From Fibrobacter sp. UWB13 (GTDB taxonomy: Bacteria > Fibrobacterota > Fibrobacteria > Fibrobacterales > Fibrobacteraceae), in the NCBI RefSeq assembly GCF_900177805.1, contig NZ_FXAX01000002.1, positions 186,001 through 250,000 of the forward strand: a stretch of 64,000 nt of DNA, given 5' to 3'. Positions 17,938 through 29,062 of the stretch are shown here, piece by piece. Each line of letters opens with the position of its first letter. Position 1 is the stretch's first letter. The notes beneath the pieces were generated by a model. It saw nothing but the letters and a program-made list of their open reading frames with translations, did not search any database and was not told where the DNA came from. The position numbers and the translations under genes were made by a program.

Positions 17938-20937
17938 TTAATGGACAGTGAGTTTCATGGTCTTTTGCATGGAGCCGCTCTTGACGATGGCAAAATACAT
18001 GCCCGGTGCAAGAGGTGCGCCAACGCCAAATTCTGCGAGACCGTCGCCGTGACCGCACTGCGTACCGATGAACTTGCCGTTCACACCAACGAGATGGACA
18101 ACGTAATCATTAGCCGGTGCATTCACCATCAGCGCAATGGATGCGTGAGAGTACGGCACGCGACTTACGGAGAGCGAAGCATTACGCATGACCGGCATTG
18201 CAACAGATGTCGGGTCGGCTTCAAGATTGTACCAGTCTACGTTGCCAAGGTAAGTGTCTTCGCCAGTGTACGTGAACGTGAGCTTTTGCTTGCCCGCCGG
18301 GAGCGTAATCTTCGTAGTTGCTTCATACCAATCGTTCCAGCCCTTAGACTTTGATGGGTCAATGGAGAGCGTTCCGAGAATCTTGCCCGTAGAATCCGTG
18401 ACCGTGATGACACTTTCTTTTTCGGAGCCTGTGGCAACGCGACCCGTCAAGACGTAGCTACCTGCAGCCGGGACATTTATGTAGTACTGAGTCCAATCGC
18501 CATCGTTAATCCAGCCAATGTTCGGAGTGCCAAGAGAATCTTCTTCAATTTGCACGCCGTCCATAGCCACATAGTTTTCAGCCTGAATTTTGTCCGTAAT
18601 TTCGAGCGGTTCGAACGGAGCGTTCGTCACCTTGAGATTGCCATCGAATTCATAGACCTTACCAGCAACAGTCGCGGTAGAGTACTTGTTTGTACCCGAA
18701 ACAACATTCAGCGTGCTACCCACGAGCGACTTGATGGCCACATACGTGAGCTTGCCGCCCTTCCATGCCATGGAATCAATTTCGAAACCACCGCGAGCGC
18801 GGATGCCCTTCACGGAGCCGTTTGCCCACTGCGACGGGAGAGCCGGGAGCAGGTTAATTCTGTTGTTGTGGCTCTGCATGAGCATTTCGTTCACGCCAGA
18901 GACTGCACCGAAGTTACCATCAATCTGGAACGGCGGATGCGCATCGAACAAGTTATTGTAAGTCTTGCTCGGCGTGAGAAGCATGCGAATCATTCTGTAA
19001 GCATGGTCGCCATCGTGCATGCGCGCCCAGAAGTTGATTTTCCAAGCAAGAGACCAACCGGTGGCATCATCGCCGCGCTGTTGCAGCGTAACGCCAGCGC
19101 CCTTGATTAAGTCCGGAGTTTCTTCCGGAGTAATCTGAGCACTCGGGAAAAGGCCGTACAAGTGAGAAATGTGACGGTTCTTGTTGTTCGGATCATCCCA
19201 ATCTTGGAGCCATTCCGTAATTTGTCCGTACTTACCCGTCTTTGTCGGTGGGAGGCGCTTGACGGTTGCTTCCATCTTGGCACGGACATCTTCGTCAACG
19301 CCGAGAATCTTGGAAGCTTCAATCGTGTAGTTCAAAACGTCGCGGATAATCTGGTTGTCCATCGTCGGACCAAAGCAAACGTTATAGCCACCATGGTCAT
19401 TTTCCGGGGAATCGCTCGGAGCGGTGACTAAATACTTGTTGCCCGTAGTCGGTTCTTCGACGAGGCTGTTTACGAAGAAGAGTGCAGCCCCCTTCATTGT
19501 TGAATAAACGTCCTGCAGGTACGCCTTGTCCGTCGGATTGTAGAGGAAGTGTTCCCAAAGGTGAGTCGTGAGCCAGCCAGCACCTGTCGGCCAAAGTCCC
19601 CACGCACCGTCAATCGGAGCAGAGCGGTTCCAAAGGTCGGTATTGTGGTGTTCTACCCAACCTTCATCCACGCCCCAGTGCACCTTGGCGGTCTTTTCGC
19701 CCTGCGGCACCATGGACTTGATTTTGTCAATGAGCGGCCAAACGCATTCTTCGAGGTTGCCGGATTCTGCCGGCCAGTAGTTCATTTCGAGGTTGATGTT
19801 GGTGGTGTACTTACTACCCCAAATCGGGTTTGTGTCCTTGTTCCAGATGCCCTGCAAGTTGGCCGGCTGCCCGCCCTTGCGAGAACTAGCGATGAGCAAA
19901 TAACGACCATACTGGTAATGAAGCTCTACAAGAGACGGGTCATTTGTGGAATTGAAATTCTTGACGCGGGTGGAGGTGATGTCGCCTGCGCTCTTGTCCG
20001 CCGTACCGAGGTCCAGCTTGACGCGGTTGAAAATCGTCTGGTAATCCTTGAGATGTGCTGCAAGCAAATCTTCATAGGACTTCTTTGCAACCTTCGACAT
20101 GATTTCGGATGCAATAGCACCCGGATCGCCACTCACATCGTTATAAGACTTGAAGTTTGTAGCGGTCGTGAGGATAAGCGTTGCGCTATTTGCGCCCTGC
20201 ACGTTGATGTTGCCGTTGGATACAGAAACCGTGCCACCATCGGTAACAACAGTCAAGCGATTCTGAAACTTGATGGAATTGACCGTGACATCGTAAATGA
20301 GCGTGTTGCCGCTAGAGGTCATGCGGTTATTGCGATGCGGAGTCGTCATCGTTGCACCAAAGCTTACGGAGCCATCCTTATCGGCAGAGAGATGCACGAC
20401 AATCACGTGATCGGGATAGCTTGCGAAATATTCACGGGTATGCTTGACGCCGCCCACCGTGTAGGTAGTCTTTGCGATTGCAGTCTTGAGGTCAAGTTCA
20501 CGTCGGTAATTGGAAGAACCCTTGTGCGAAGTAGAAATCACAAGATCGCCCACCGGCTGGAAACTTGCAGGCCCCGGTCCAATCATGTACTGGCTCACGA
20601 TGGATTCTGCCGTGCGATAGTCGCCACGCCATAAGGCGTCACGGGCATCTTTCAAATGGCTTGCCGCCCCCTGCTTGTTGTTATCGCCAGGGCCGCCCGA
20701 CCAGACCGTACTTTCGTTAAGGCCGATGTAATCCTTTTCGACACCACCGTAGATGAGGCCACCCATGTAGCCGTTACCAATCGGGAGCGCATTCGTGAAT
20801 TCGGAACCGGCATCACTATTGTACCACAGTGTAAGCGGATTGTCCGTTGTCGCGGCGACATTCGAAAAGGCTACGGCACAAGCTATTGCCGCAGAGCCAA
20901 GGATTCGGCTTGCTAAAGATTTCTTTGTTCTAAACAT
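17938..20937 (-). CDS. GH95 alpha-L-fucosidase-type glycoside hydrolase with C-terminal CBM
   Basis: 999 residues from the ATG at 20937, chosen because TGGAGAA sits just before it; an in-frame ATG at 20949 lies upstream of that Shine-Dalgarno. Signal peptide about 1-29 (ending FSNVAAT). GH95 hallmarks: LWYNSDAGSEFTNALPIGNG, GLNESTVWSGGPGD, INLEMNYWPAESGNL, FGPTMDNQIIRD and IDGNFGAVSGVNEML. These enzymes are inverting and remove terminal alpha-L-fucose, or L-galactose in some members, e.g. from xyloglucan or arabinogalactan. Residues from about 790 form a CBM6/35-like domain (KIQAENYVAMDG). The final ~70 residues resemble a divergent sorting-type tail (GVNGKFIGTQ ... GMYFAIV). Confidence 0.9.
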   Translation of the reverse strand: MFRTKKSLASRILGSAAIACAVAFSNVAATTDNPLTLWYNSDAGSEFTNALPIGNGYMGGLIYGGVEKDYIGLNESTVWSGGPGDNNKQGAASHLKDARDALWRGDYRTAESIVSQYMIGPGPASFQPVGDLVISTSHKGSSNYRRELDLKTAIAKTTYTVGGVKHTREYFASYPDHVIVVHLSADKDGSVSFGATMTTPHRNNRMTSSGNTLIYDVTVNSIKFQNRLTVVTDGGTVSVSNGNINVQGANSATLILTTATNFKSYNDVSGDPGAIASEIMSKVAKKSYEDLLAAHLKDYQTIFNRVKLDLGTADKSAGDITSTRVKNFNSTNDPSLVELHYQYGRYLLIASSRKGGQPANLQGIWNKDTNPIWGSKYTTNINLEMNYWPAESGNLEECVWPLIDKIKSMVPQGEKTAKVHWGVDEGWVEHHNTDLWNRSAPIDGAWGLWPTGAGWLTTHLWEHFLYNPTDKAYLQDVYSTMKGAALFFVNSLVEEPTTGNKYLVTAPSDSPENDHGGYNVCFGPTMDNQIIRDVLNYTIEASKILGVDEDVRAKMEATVKRLPPTKTGKYGQITEWLQDWDDPNNKNRHISHLYGLFPSAQITPEETPDLIKGAGVTLQQRGDDATGWSLAWKINFWARMHDGDHAYRMIRMLLTPSKTYNNLFDAHPPFQIDGNFGAVSGVNEMLMQSHNNRINLLPALPSQWANGSVKGIRARGGFEIDSMAWKGGKLTYVAIKSLVGSTLNVVSGTNKYSTATVAGKVYEFDGNLKVTNAPFEPLEITDKIQAENYVAMDGVQIEEDSLGTPNIGWINDGDWTQYYINVPAAGSYVLTGRVATGSEKESVITVTDSTGKILGTLSIDPSKSKGWNDWYEATTKITLPAGKQKLTFTYTGEDTYLGNVDWYNLEADPTSVAMPVMRNASLSVSRVPYSHASIALMVNAPANDYVVHLVGVNGKFIGTQCGHGDGLAEFGVGAPLAPGMYFAIVKSGSMQKTMKLTVH

Positions 20938-20974
20938 AGTGTTCTCCATTAACCCAAAACAACACCGTTTTCAT

Positions 20975-21010
20975 AGATCCTATCGAGTTCTACGAACTCT
21001 CCAGGATGAC
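20975..21010. repeat. dispersed short repeat, GGATCC...AGGATGAC family, copy 2, in the GH95 leader
   Basis: AGATCCTATC, then GAGTTC-TAC-GAACTC, then CCAGGATGAC. It lies between the -10-like element and the start codon of the GH95 gene. The operator-to-start distance here is about 46 bp longer than for the other enzymes, close to the size of this element. Confidence 0.6.
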
Positions 21011-21030
21011 AATTTTCCCTTATATAAAAT

Positions 21031-21047
21031 ACCCCTCGGAGAGGGGT
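21031..21047. other. small hairpin in the GH95 promoter region
   Basis: ACCCCTC-GGA-GAGGGGT with flanking A- and T-rich bases. It lies between the operator at 21074-21090 and a -10-like TTATATAAG (minus strand, about 21019-21027). It could be a bidirectional terminator or part of the promoter. Confidence 0.4.
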
Positions 21048-21073
21048 TTTCATATAGGTTTGGAATTCTTCTC

Positions 21074-21090
21074 ATTGATTTTTTATCAAT
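21074..21090. promoter_or_regulatory. putative hemicellulase-regulon operator (GH95), perfect palindrome
   Basis: ATTGATTTTTTATCAAT is a nearly perfect palindrome with half-site ATTGAT. It is about 50 bp from the -10-like element but 137 bp from the start codon, further than elsewhere because of the repeat at 20975-21010. Confidence 0.5.
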
Positions 21091-21153
21091 AGAAAAGGGT
21101 CTCATCGACCAAAAATCTTTTTGAATGCAAAATGTACGTCATGCGGGCGGCAT

Positions 21154-21196
21154 AAAAAAAGTCATCGCGGGGCGCTGTTGGAAGCCTCGCGATGAC
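21154..21196 (-). terminator. intrinsic terminator of the GH2 gene
   Basis: GTCATCGCG / CGCGATGAC arms around an 18-base loop, followed in the minus direction by seven T. It is just downstream of the GH2 stop codon. Confidence 0.8.
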
Positions 21197-21217
21197 AGTT
21201 CTTCAATCGATTATTTC

Positions 21218-24736
<3,519 letters not shown>

Positions 24737-24744
24737 CTAATTCA

Positions 24745-24771
24745 AAAATACCCCCAAAAAGAGGGTATTTT
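24745..24771. terminator. bidirectional terminator-like hairpin between GH2 and the accessory island
   Basis: AAAATACCC / GGGTATTTT. It can end the minus-strand gene at 24823-25272. It also overlaps a -10-like TATTTTT (minus strand, 24744-24750) expected for GH2 from the spacing of the neighbouring operator. Confidence 0.55.
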
Positions 24772-24791
24772 ACAAGTGATTTTGCTAGTTT

Positions 24792-24810
24792 CGTGGATAT
24801 ATTGTCAAAG
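24792..24810 (-). promoter_or_regulatory. putative hemicellulase-regulon operator (GH2)
   Basis: In the gene direction it reads CTTTGACAATATATCCACG. It is 77 bp upstream of the GH2 start, the shortest spacing of the set. It sits within 15 bases of the end of the first gene of the accessory island, so the island boundary is just beyond it. Confidence 0.5.
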
Positions 24811-24822
24811 GGAGGGGTGTTT

Positions 24823-25272
24823 TTAGAGCCTTTTATGTTGCAATTTGGAATATTCTTCCGCAAAAGCACTCTTGCTCGGGTCCCATTCTTCGCCGGTCCA
24901 TTCTCTTACGTAATTTGCTGTTTCTTCGAAATCAATGCAATGGTAAAATGCGCCATCGCGGACTTCGCCGTGGCCAATCCCCCACTCTATCATGTCTTCG
25001 GACTGCCAGTCAATTTTGAAAATGAGCCCGTCTTTCGCCATTTTTTCGTAAATAGGAATCGGCGGCAAATCTTCCGTATCAAAAGAAACCTTTCCGCTTA
25101 ATATGGCACGCAATTCAAGGCCCTCGCCATTTTCGTTCTCACGGGCATCATTTTCGGCGTATTCGGGGAGAACCCTCGCAAGCGAAAAATTCCCATCGCC
25201 TTCGCCATAGAGCTTGATGAACTTTTCAATCTGTTCATCGTCCATCGTAATATAATTATAGACTGAAAACAT
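24823..25272 (-). CDS. unknown acidic protein
   Basis: 149 residues from the ATG at 25272, which follows AGGAGGTCCTTC; an upstream start at 25317 would overlap the preceding gene. I do not recognise the family. The sequence is acidic, mixed alpha/beta, with aromatic-rich C-terminal strands (WGIGHGEVRDGAFYHCIDF, REWTGEEWDP) and no signal peptide or membrane helix. It forms a unit with the zinc-ribbon-like gene upstream (25 bases apart). Small acidic proteins next to restriction genes are sometimes immunity proteins, but nothing here shows that. Confidence 0.75.
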   Translation of the reverse strand: MFSVYNYITMDDEQIEKFIKLYGEGDGNFSLARVLPEYAENDARENENGEGLELRAILSGKVSFDTEDLPPIPIYEKMAKDGLIFKIDWQSEDMIEWGIGHGEVRDGAFYHCIDFEETANYVREWTGEEWDPSKSAFAEEYSKLQHKRL

Positions 25273-25297
25273 GAAGGACCTCCTGATAGCGTAAAAG

Positions 25298-25843
25298 TTA
25301 GTCCGGGAAATGTGCAAGATAAGCGTCTTTCAGCACATCGTCATGAGAATCGATGATTCGTTTCAGTTCGGGGATTAAGGATTCCACATCACTTCCGTTC
25401 TTCAACGATTCCTCGATAGGAAGCAACGATTCGTCACGAGTCTTTTTGTAGAGAAGGTCGATTAGTTCCTGAGCACTAGAGCTATCAAGCGTAAGGTCTT
25501 CGGAATGGTCCAAAGCATAGCACTCATACACAGATTCCAACCCCTCGACGGAACACCCTGCAGAGTTATCGTCCAGCCAAAGGATGAAATACCGACAAAC
25601 TTCCTTGCCGTCCTTATTTTTGCAGTAAAATTCACGCCGCCAGTACGTGACATCGACTTCCATTTCGTTTCCGCAATGTGGGCATGTGTCATCAGATGGG
25701 ATCGTAGAGCAAACCTTGACGAAATTCAGGCGTAAGTCCCCTGCGACCTCTGCAAAATTCGGACTCATTGTAGATTCCTTTCCGCATTCAGAACACGAGA
25801 CACTAACCTCTTCAGAAAAGACGAAAATTTCATCGTTTGACAT
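25298..25843 (-). CDS. unknown protein with N-terminal zinc-ribbon-like cysteine pairs
   Basis: 181 residues. Two CxxC pairs near the N-terminus (SCSECG at about 16-21 and CPHCG at about 54-58) suggest one zinc ribbon, reminiscent of CpXC-type proteins. The rest is acidic and helical, ending in a likely coiled region. It has no signal peptide. The start is secure: AAAGGAGGTTCATT precedes the ATG. A promoter-like block at 25864-25903, almost repeated upstream of the next small gene, lies directly before it. Function unknown. Confidence 0.75.
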   Translation of the reverse strand: MSNDEIFVFSEEVSVSCSECGKESTMSPNFAEVAGDLRLNFVKVCSTIPSDDTCPHCGNEMEVDVTYWRREFYCKNKDGKEVCRYFILWLDDNSAGCSVEGLESVYECYALDHSEDLTLDSSSAQELIDLLYKKTRDESLLPIEESLKNGSDVESLIPELKRIIDSHDDVLKDAYLAHFPD

Positions 25844-25863
25844 AATGAACCTCCTTTATTGCT

Positions 25864-25903
25864 TTTGAATGGTTATAATATAGATACCGTATGCGACAAA
25901 TGG
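25864..25903 (-). promoter_or_regulatory. promoter-like block, copy 1
   Basis: In the minus direction it has a TTGTCG, then 16 bases, then TATAAC. The ~40-base block is closely similar to 26121-26160. It lies about 20 bases before the zinc-ribbon-like gene. Confidence 0.5.
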
Positions 25904-25911
25904 AGACTGAA

Positions 25912-26082
25912 TTATACAAGTTCCTTCAATCGTTCTTCAACATCTTCTAATTCAGCATATGTACCTACTAACCCAATTGACGCTCCTTCACCTTTTTCTT
26001 CGGCTTCTTTAATTGTCCGCTTTAGGATTTCTCTTAGTTCAAGTAAATCTTTTTTGGACATTGTCGGAACATAATTTGCCAT
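25912..26082 (-). CDS. small unknown protein (56 residues), charged helical
   Basis: A short gene supported by a strong Shine-Dalgarno (CGAGGAGGTTCTT before the ATG at 26082) and by a promoter-like block upstream. The product starts MANYVPTMSKKDLLELREIL, continues with a Lys/Glu-rich helix and ends DVEERLKELV. It looks like an amphipathic helical or coiled-coil peptide without membrane segment. No family recognised. It could be an antitoxin-like or regulatory peptide, but no toxin partner is evident. Confidence 0.65.
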   Translation of the reverse strand: MANYVPTMSKKDLLELREILKRTIKEAEEKGEGASIGLVGTYAELEDVEERLKELV

Positions 26083-26120
26083 AAGAACCTCCTCGATTTT
26101 TGAAGTCAGTCAGAATTCAT

Positions 26121-26160
26121 TTGAATGGCTATAATATAGATTCAGCATACGACAAATAAA
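26121..26160 (-). promoter_or_regulatory. promoter-like block, copy 2
   Basis: TTGTCG, 16 bases, TATAGC in the minus direction, with flanks matching the block at 25864-25903. It lies 39 bases upstream of the 56-residue gene. Confidence 0.5.
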
Positions 26161-26232
26161 GACGCATTCGTGGATTTATATTACTTTGCAAGGCGGTCGA
26201 CCCTACCGCAGATTTCGAGAAAAATCTATATT

Positions 26233-26595
26233 ATGGACATGGCTAAATCGAGTAACAACCCGGCATACGCAATCATGAGAGAATACCCGGTCGGCGGCCA
26301 ACTCGTCGTTTACGCATCGCCCCGCAGGGAACCCCTGCAAAAAATTCTGGACGACTCCCCCGAGTTGGGCACCATCGTAAAAAAGGATTTCGGTTTCGAC
26401 ATCTCTGGAATCGATAAATTCTACAGCGTCAATATCAAGATCTTGCCCGAATACGAGCAATATTCTTGCGATGCAGGAAAATACTTTCTCGATTACGCGG
26501 ACGCCTCAAAGCTCGCAACCGGTGAAGAAGAGATTATGGCTCCGGACACACCGCCTCTCGTTTTTGAGGTCGTCGTGATCAGAGTTGTGCAATAA
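26233..26595 (+). CDS. unknown small soluble protein
   Basis: 120 residues from the ATG at 26233 (MDMAKSSNNPAYAIMREYP). An in-frame ATG at 26170 is possible, but the intervening bases look like promoter sequence (AAAATCTATATT just before the chosen ATG) and no Shine-Dalgarno is seen for either start. The protein is mixed alpha/beta and alternates hydrophobic strands near the end (PLVFEVVVIRVV). No family recognised. It is the only plus-strand gene in this part of the island and converges with the zincin-like gene. Confidence 0.6.
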   Translation: MDMAKSSNNPAYAIMREYPVGGQLVVYASPRREPLQKILDDSPELGTIVKKDFGFDISGIDKFYSVNIKILPEYEQYSCDAGKYFLDYADASKLATGEEEIMAPDTPPLVFEVVVIRVVQ

Positions 26596-26606
26596 AAGAT
26601 TACTTT

Positions 26607-27479
26607 TTATTTCTCATAAAGCTTTTCCGCCTGCTGCAAAAGAGTCTGGTTAAACTCTATCGGCTGGCGGACAATCTCGCGGAACAAAGCCTCAAGACGC
26701 AGATCATCAACATTGCCCAAGTTCCCCTTGATGTATTCCACCCAGTCCAAGAGGGCGTCAATTTTGAAGCACAAAAGCCACTTGGCATTTTTCCATGCCT
26801 TCCAATCAAATACCCGATTGGAACGGAACAGATTCAAACCCAGCGCATAATTCGCCGACTGTGTTTTTACGAAATCCGTGACATATTCCATCCGGTCAAA
26901 TCCATTGGTCGTTGACGGGCCGACAGAATCTAGGTAATAGAGGGCAATCATGTTAGCCAAAGGCTCCTCAACCCATGTTTTCAGACAATAAAGGCCCGAC
27001 GTTGGAGCATCCATAATAGCATGCCCCAGCTCGTGAACCAAGGTCAGAGCCGTAGTGTATTTTGAATCCTGCCATTTCTGATGCTGGTTGCGAATTTTTT
27101 CGTATGAGACCCAAATTTCTGGTCCCTGGTCCTGAAACTCGCCCTTAGGGAGGTAGAGGCCGATGGGATCACCCCTATCTACTAGAGCCGTTTCTAGTTT
27201 CCAAAACCGATCTTCATCCACGATATCATGGAGTTTACGTAAATCATCGGAAACGCCACAATCAATCGCCAGGCCCTTTTGGTTGATGGTCTTTTCACTG
27301 ACGAAAAAAATAGGGATTTCGAGGGCCTTGCTGTAGATGCCGTAACCGCACTCTTCTTCAGCAGGAGCTATAATGTGCTTTTCAAAATACATAAGCATAT
27401 CGTCTGACGGCATAACCGTCTCTGACGTGCCTGGCTCTTGTTGGAATTTGATTTTGTTCACGAATTTTGGCTTTGGCAT
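26607..27479 (-). CDS. zincin-like metallopeptidase-type protein (HExxH), function unknown
   Basis: 290 residues without signal peptide. The motif LVHELGHAIMDAP gives H149-E150-x-x-H153, and a downstream EEPLAN (E171/E172) is positioned as a possible third zinc ligand, as in gluzincin-like folds. The N-terminal third has no recognisable domain. HExxH proteins of this size near restriction genes can be regulatory proteases, but the substrate cannot be inferred. It lies in the same direction as the McrBC genes, 172 bases behind McrC and separated from it by a terminator-like hairpin, so it probably has its own promoter (TATATATTA upstream). Confidence 0.75.
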   Translation of the reverse strand: MPKPKFVNKIKFQQEPGTSETVMPSDDMLMYFEKHIIAPAEEECGYGIYSKALEIPIFFVSEKTINQKGLAIDCGVSDDLRKLHDIVDEDRFWKLETALVDRGDPIGLYLPKGEFQDQGPEIWVSYEKIRNQHQKWQDSKYTTALTLVHELGHAIMDAPTSGLYCLKTWVEEPLANMIALYYLDSVGPSTTNGFDRMEYVTDFVKTQSANYALGLNLFRSNRVFDWKAWKNAKWLLCFKIDALLDWVEYIKGNLGNVDDLRLEALFREIVRQPIEFNQTLLQQAEKLYEK

Positions 27480-27533
27480 TAGATATGCTTCACTTTTTTC
27501 TTGGGGTAATATATATAAAATTTATGGGTATAC

Positions 27534-27553
27534 AAAAAAGCCTCCGCGGAGCT
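27534..27553 (-). terminator. probable terminator of the McrBC operon
   Basis: GCTCCGCGGAGGC followed by six T in the minus direction. The stem is short but G+C-rich. It lies 100 bases past the McrC stop codon. Confidence 0.5.
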
Positions 27554-27651
27554 ATTTGGGGCGGCACGGGAGCTATTTCGTTAGAGATACGTTCAAGGCG
27601 ATAATTTCTTTTTCATGTTCAAAACAGAGCGATTTGATGATACATTTTGCA

Positions 27652-29058
27652 TCAACTATTCAAAAAAAACTTCAATCGCTCAATAAACGCATCTTCGGCA
27701 TCCGCAACAGAATATTTGGAGTCCAACACAGAACAATCATCCATCCCTTTATAAATTCCATCAACCATAAACTTTGCTTTACTACCATCATGCACACGAT
27801 ATTCTTCAGTTAAGCCATAAAGACTCGCTTGATTTTTTTCCAACACCTTTTGAGAAAGCGGGTATATCAAACCGCAGCGGATGTCTTTCACGCCCCGTTC
27901 TCTATAATAGCCTGCATAGGAATGTATTTGAAAAAGGTCTTCTCTATCAACATCGCTATATTTTTTATAAACTCCATCCATTCTCTTGAATTTGGCATCT
28001 AGTACAGCAATACAACTTCCATCATCTTTCCGCAAAACAAAATCGGGACGATTTTCACGTTTAAAGAAACAATCCTGATACAAGTTTATTTTTTCTTGAG
28101 CAGAAACACTCCAACCATCTAATCTTGTTTGCAACAGATGTTCCAAATAAACTTCCCAAAGCGAAGCCACATCTAATAAATACCCCGAAGCAATTGCACT
28201 GTCCTTCGCATCCGGCAGGATGGCATTATGCCTTATTACAATTTCTGCAAATTTCAACGTTTGCTTAAAATCTGCAAACATTGGATTGTTTAACACTCGG
28301 TGCGTTTGAGCTTTCAGAATAGTTTGTTGCGAAGGAAATTTTCCTGAGTAAGATGCATTTAACTCATTCTTTATTAAGTTTAATCTCTTAAAATTCTTCT
28401 CTATTTCGCCTCTGCATGCTTTTAAAGCAGTAAAAAGAACATCTACAACACACTGAACATAATGCCGCTCATTTTTTTGTGACGAGATTCGTCCCATAAA
28501 CGGAAAATCTTTTTTGATATAGTTCTGGATATCTAAGCCACCGTGAACTTTTATATCATGATACCGTTGCTTAGAATATTCTTGAGGAAGCCCCATGACA
28601 GAAGCACGCTGCAAAGAGCTTAAAAAGAGATATTCTATCAGCGGAAAATCACTGTGATCTTTTCTTTCGCCATTATCTTCAGTTTTATCAATATAAATAT
28701 GATTTGCGTAATTGAGCATCTGTTCATACAGAGCATTACTGCAATCCGGTTTTATATTAAACAAAACATCGCCATAGGAAATACGACCAGCATACAAGCC
28801 AGTCTTAACATAGAACTCATCTACATCATTTTTTCTTCTTTTTTCTATAGCAAGAACAAGCCTATCGTCTTCGGATTCAACATTACTATTCAATAGAAAA
28901 TCCTGCCGAAATGATACAACAGCAACATCTCGTTCTGCCGTTATTCGACCCAAAGAAAGTGCTGATTTTTCCGCAAGATTTTTTAATTTAGTTGAAGAAA
29001 CGCTTTCTGGCTTTTCAAAATGGAAATTTTGATTAACGGACGCATCTATTATTTCCAT
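27652..29058 (-). CDS. mcrC: McrC-type subunit of a McrBC restriction system (PD-(D/E)xK nuclease)
   Basis: 468 residues from the ATG at 29058, four bases after the McrB stop; a TTG start at 29085 would overlap McrB. The C-terminal half has the McrC pattern: a helix with WEVYLEHLL, then RPDFVLRKDDGS and AVLDAKFKRMDG. The latter supply the PD, D and DxK residues of a PD-(D/E)xK nuclease (about D339, D354, K356). McrC binds the GTPase McrB and cleaves DNA with modified cytosines; the McrB partner is adjacent. The N-terminal half is the usual McrC adaptor region. The gene is visibly AT-rich compared with the hemicellulases. Confidence 0.88.
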   Translation of the reverse strand: MEIIDASVNQNFHFEKPESVSSTKLKNLAEKSALSLGRITAERDVAVVSFRQDFLLNSNVESEDDRLVLAIEKRRKNDVDEFYVKTGLYAGRISYGDVLFNIKPDCSNALYEQMLNYANHIYIDKTEDNGERKDHSDFPLIEYLFLSSLQRASVMGLPQEYSKQRYHDIKVHGGLDIQNYIKKDFPFMGRISSQKNERHYVQCVVDVLFTALKACRGEIEKNFKRLNLIKNELNASYSGKFPSQQTILKAQTHRVLNNPMFADFKQTLKFAEIVIRHNAILPDAKDSAIASGYLLDVASLWEVYLEHLLQTRLDGWSVSAQEKINLYQDCFFKRENRPDFVLRKDDGSCIAVLDAKFKRMDGVYKKYSDVDREDLFQIHSYAGYYRERGVKDIRCGLIYPLSQKVLEKNQASLYGLTEEYRVHDGSKAKFMVDGIYKGMDDCSVLDSKYSVADAEDAFIERLKFFLNS

Positions 29059-29062
29059 ACTA

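Noticed and set aside
26170-26232. N-terminal extension of the small plus-strand gene from the ATG at 26170
   Set aside because: The added residues look like translated promoter sequence and the upstream ATG has no Shine-Dalgarno; the ATG at 26233 was preferred, with reservation.
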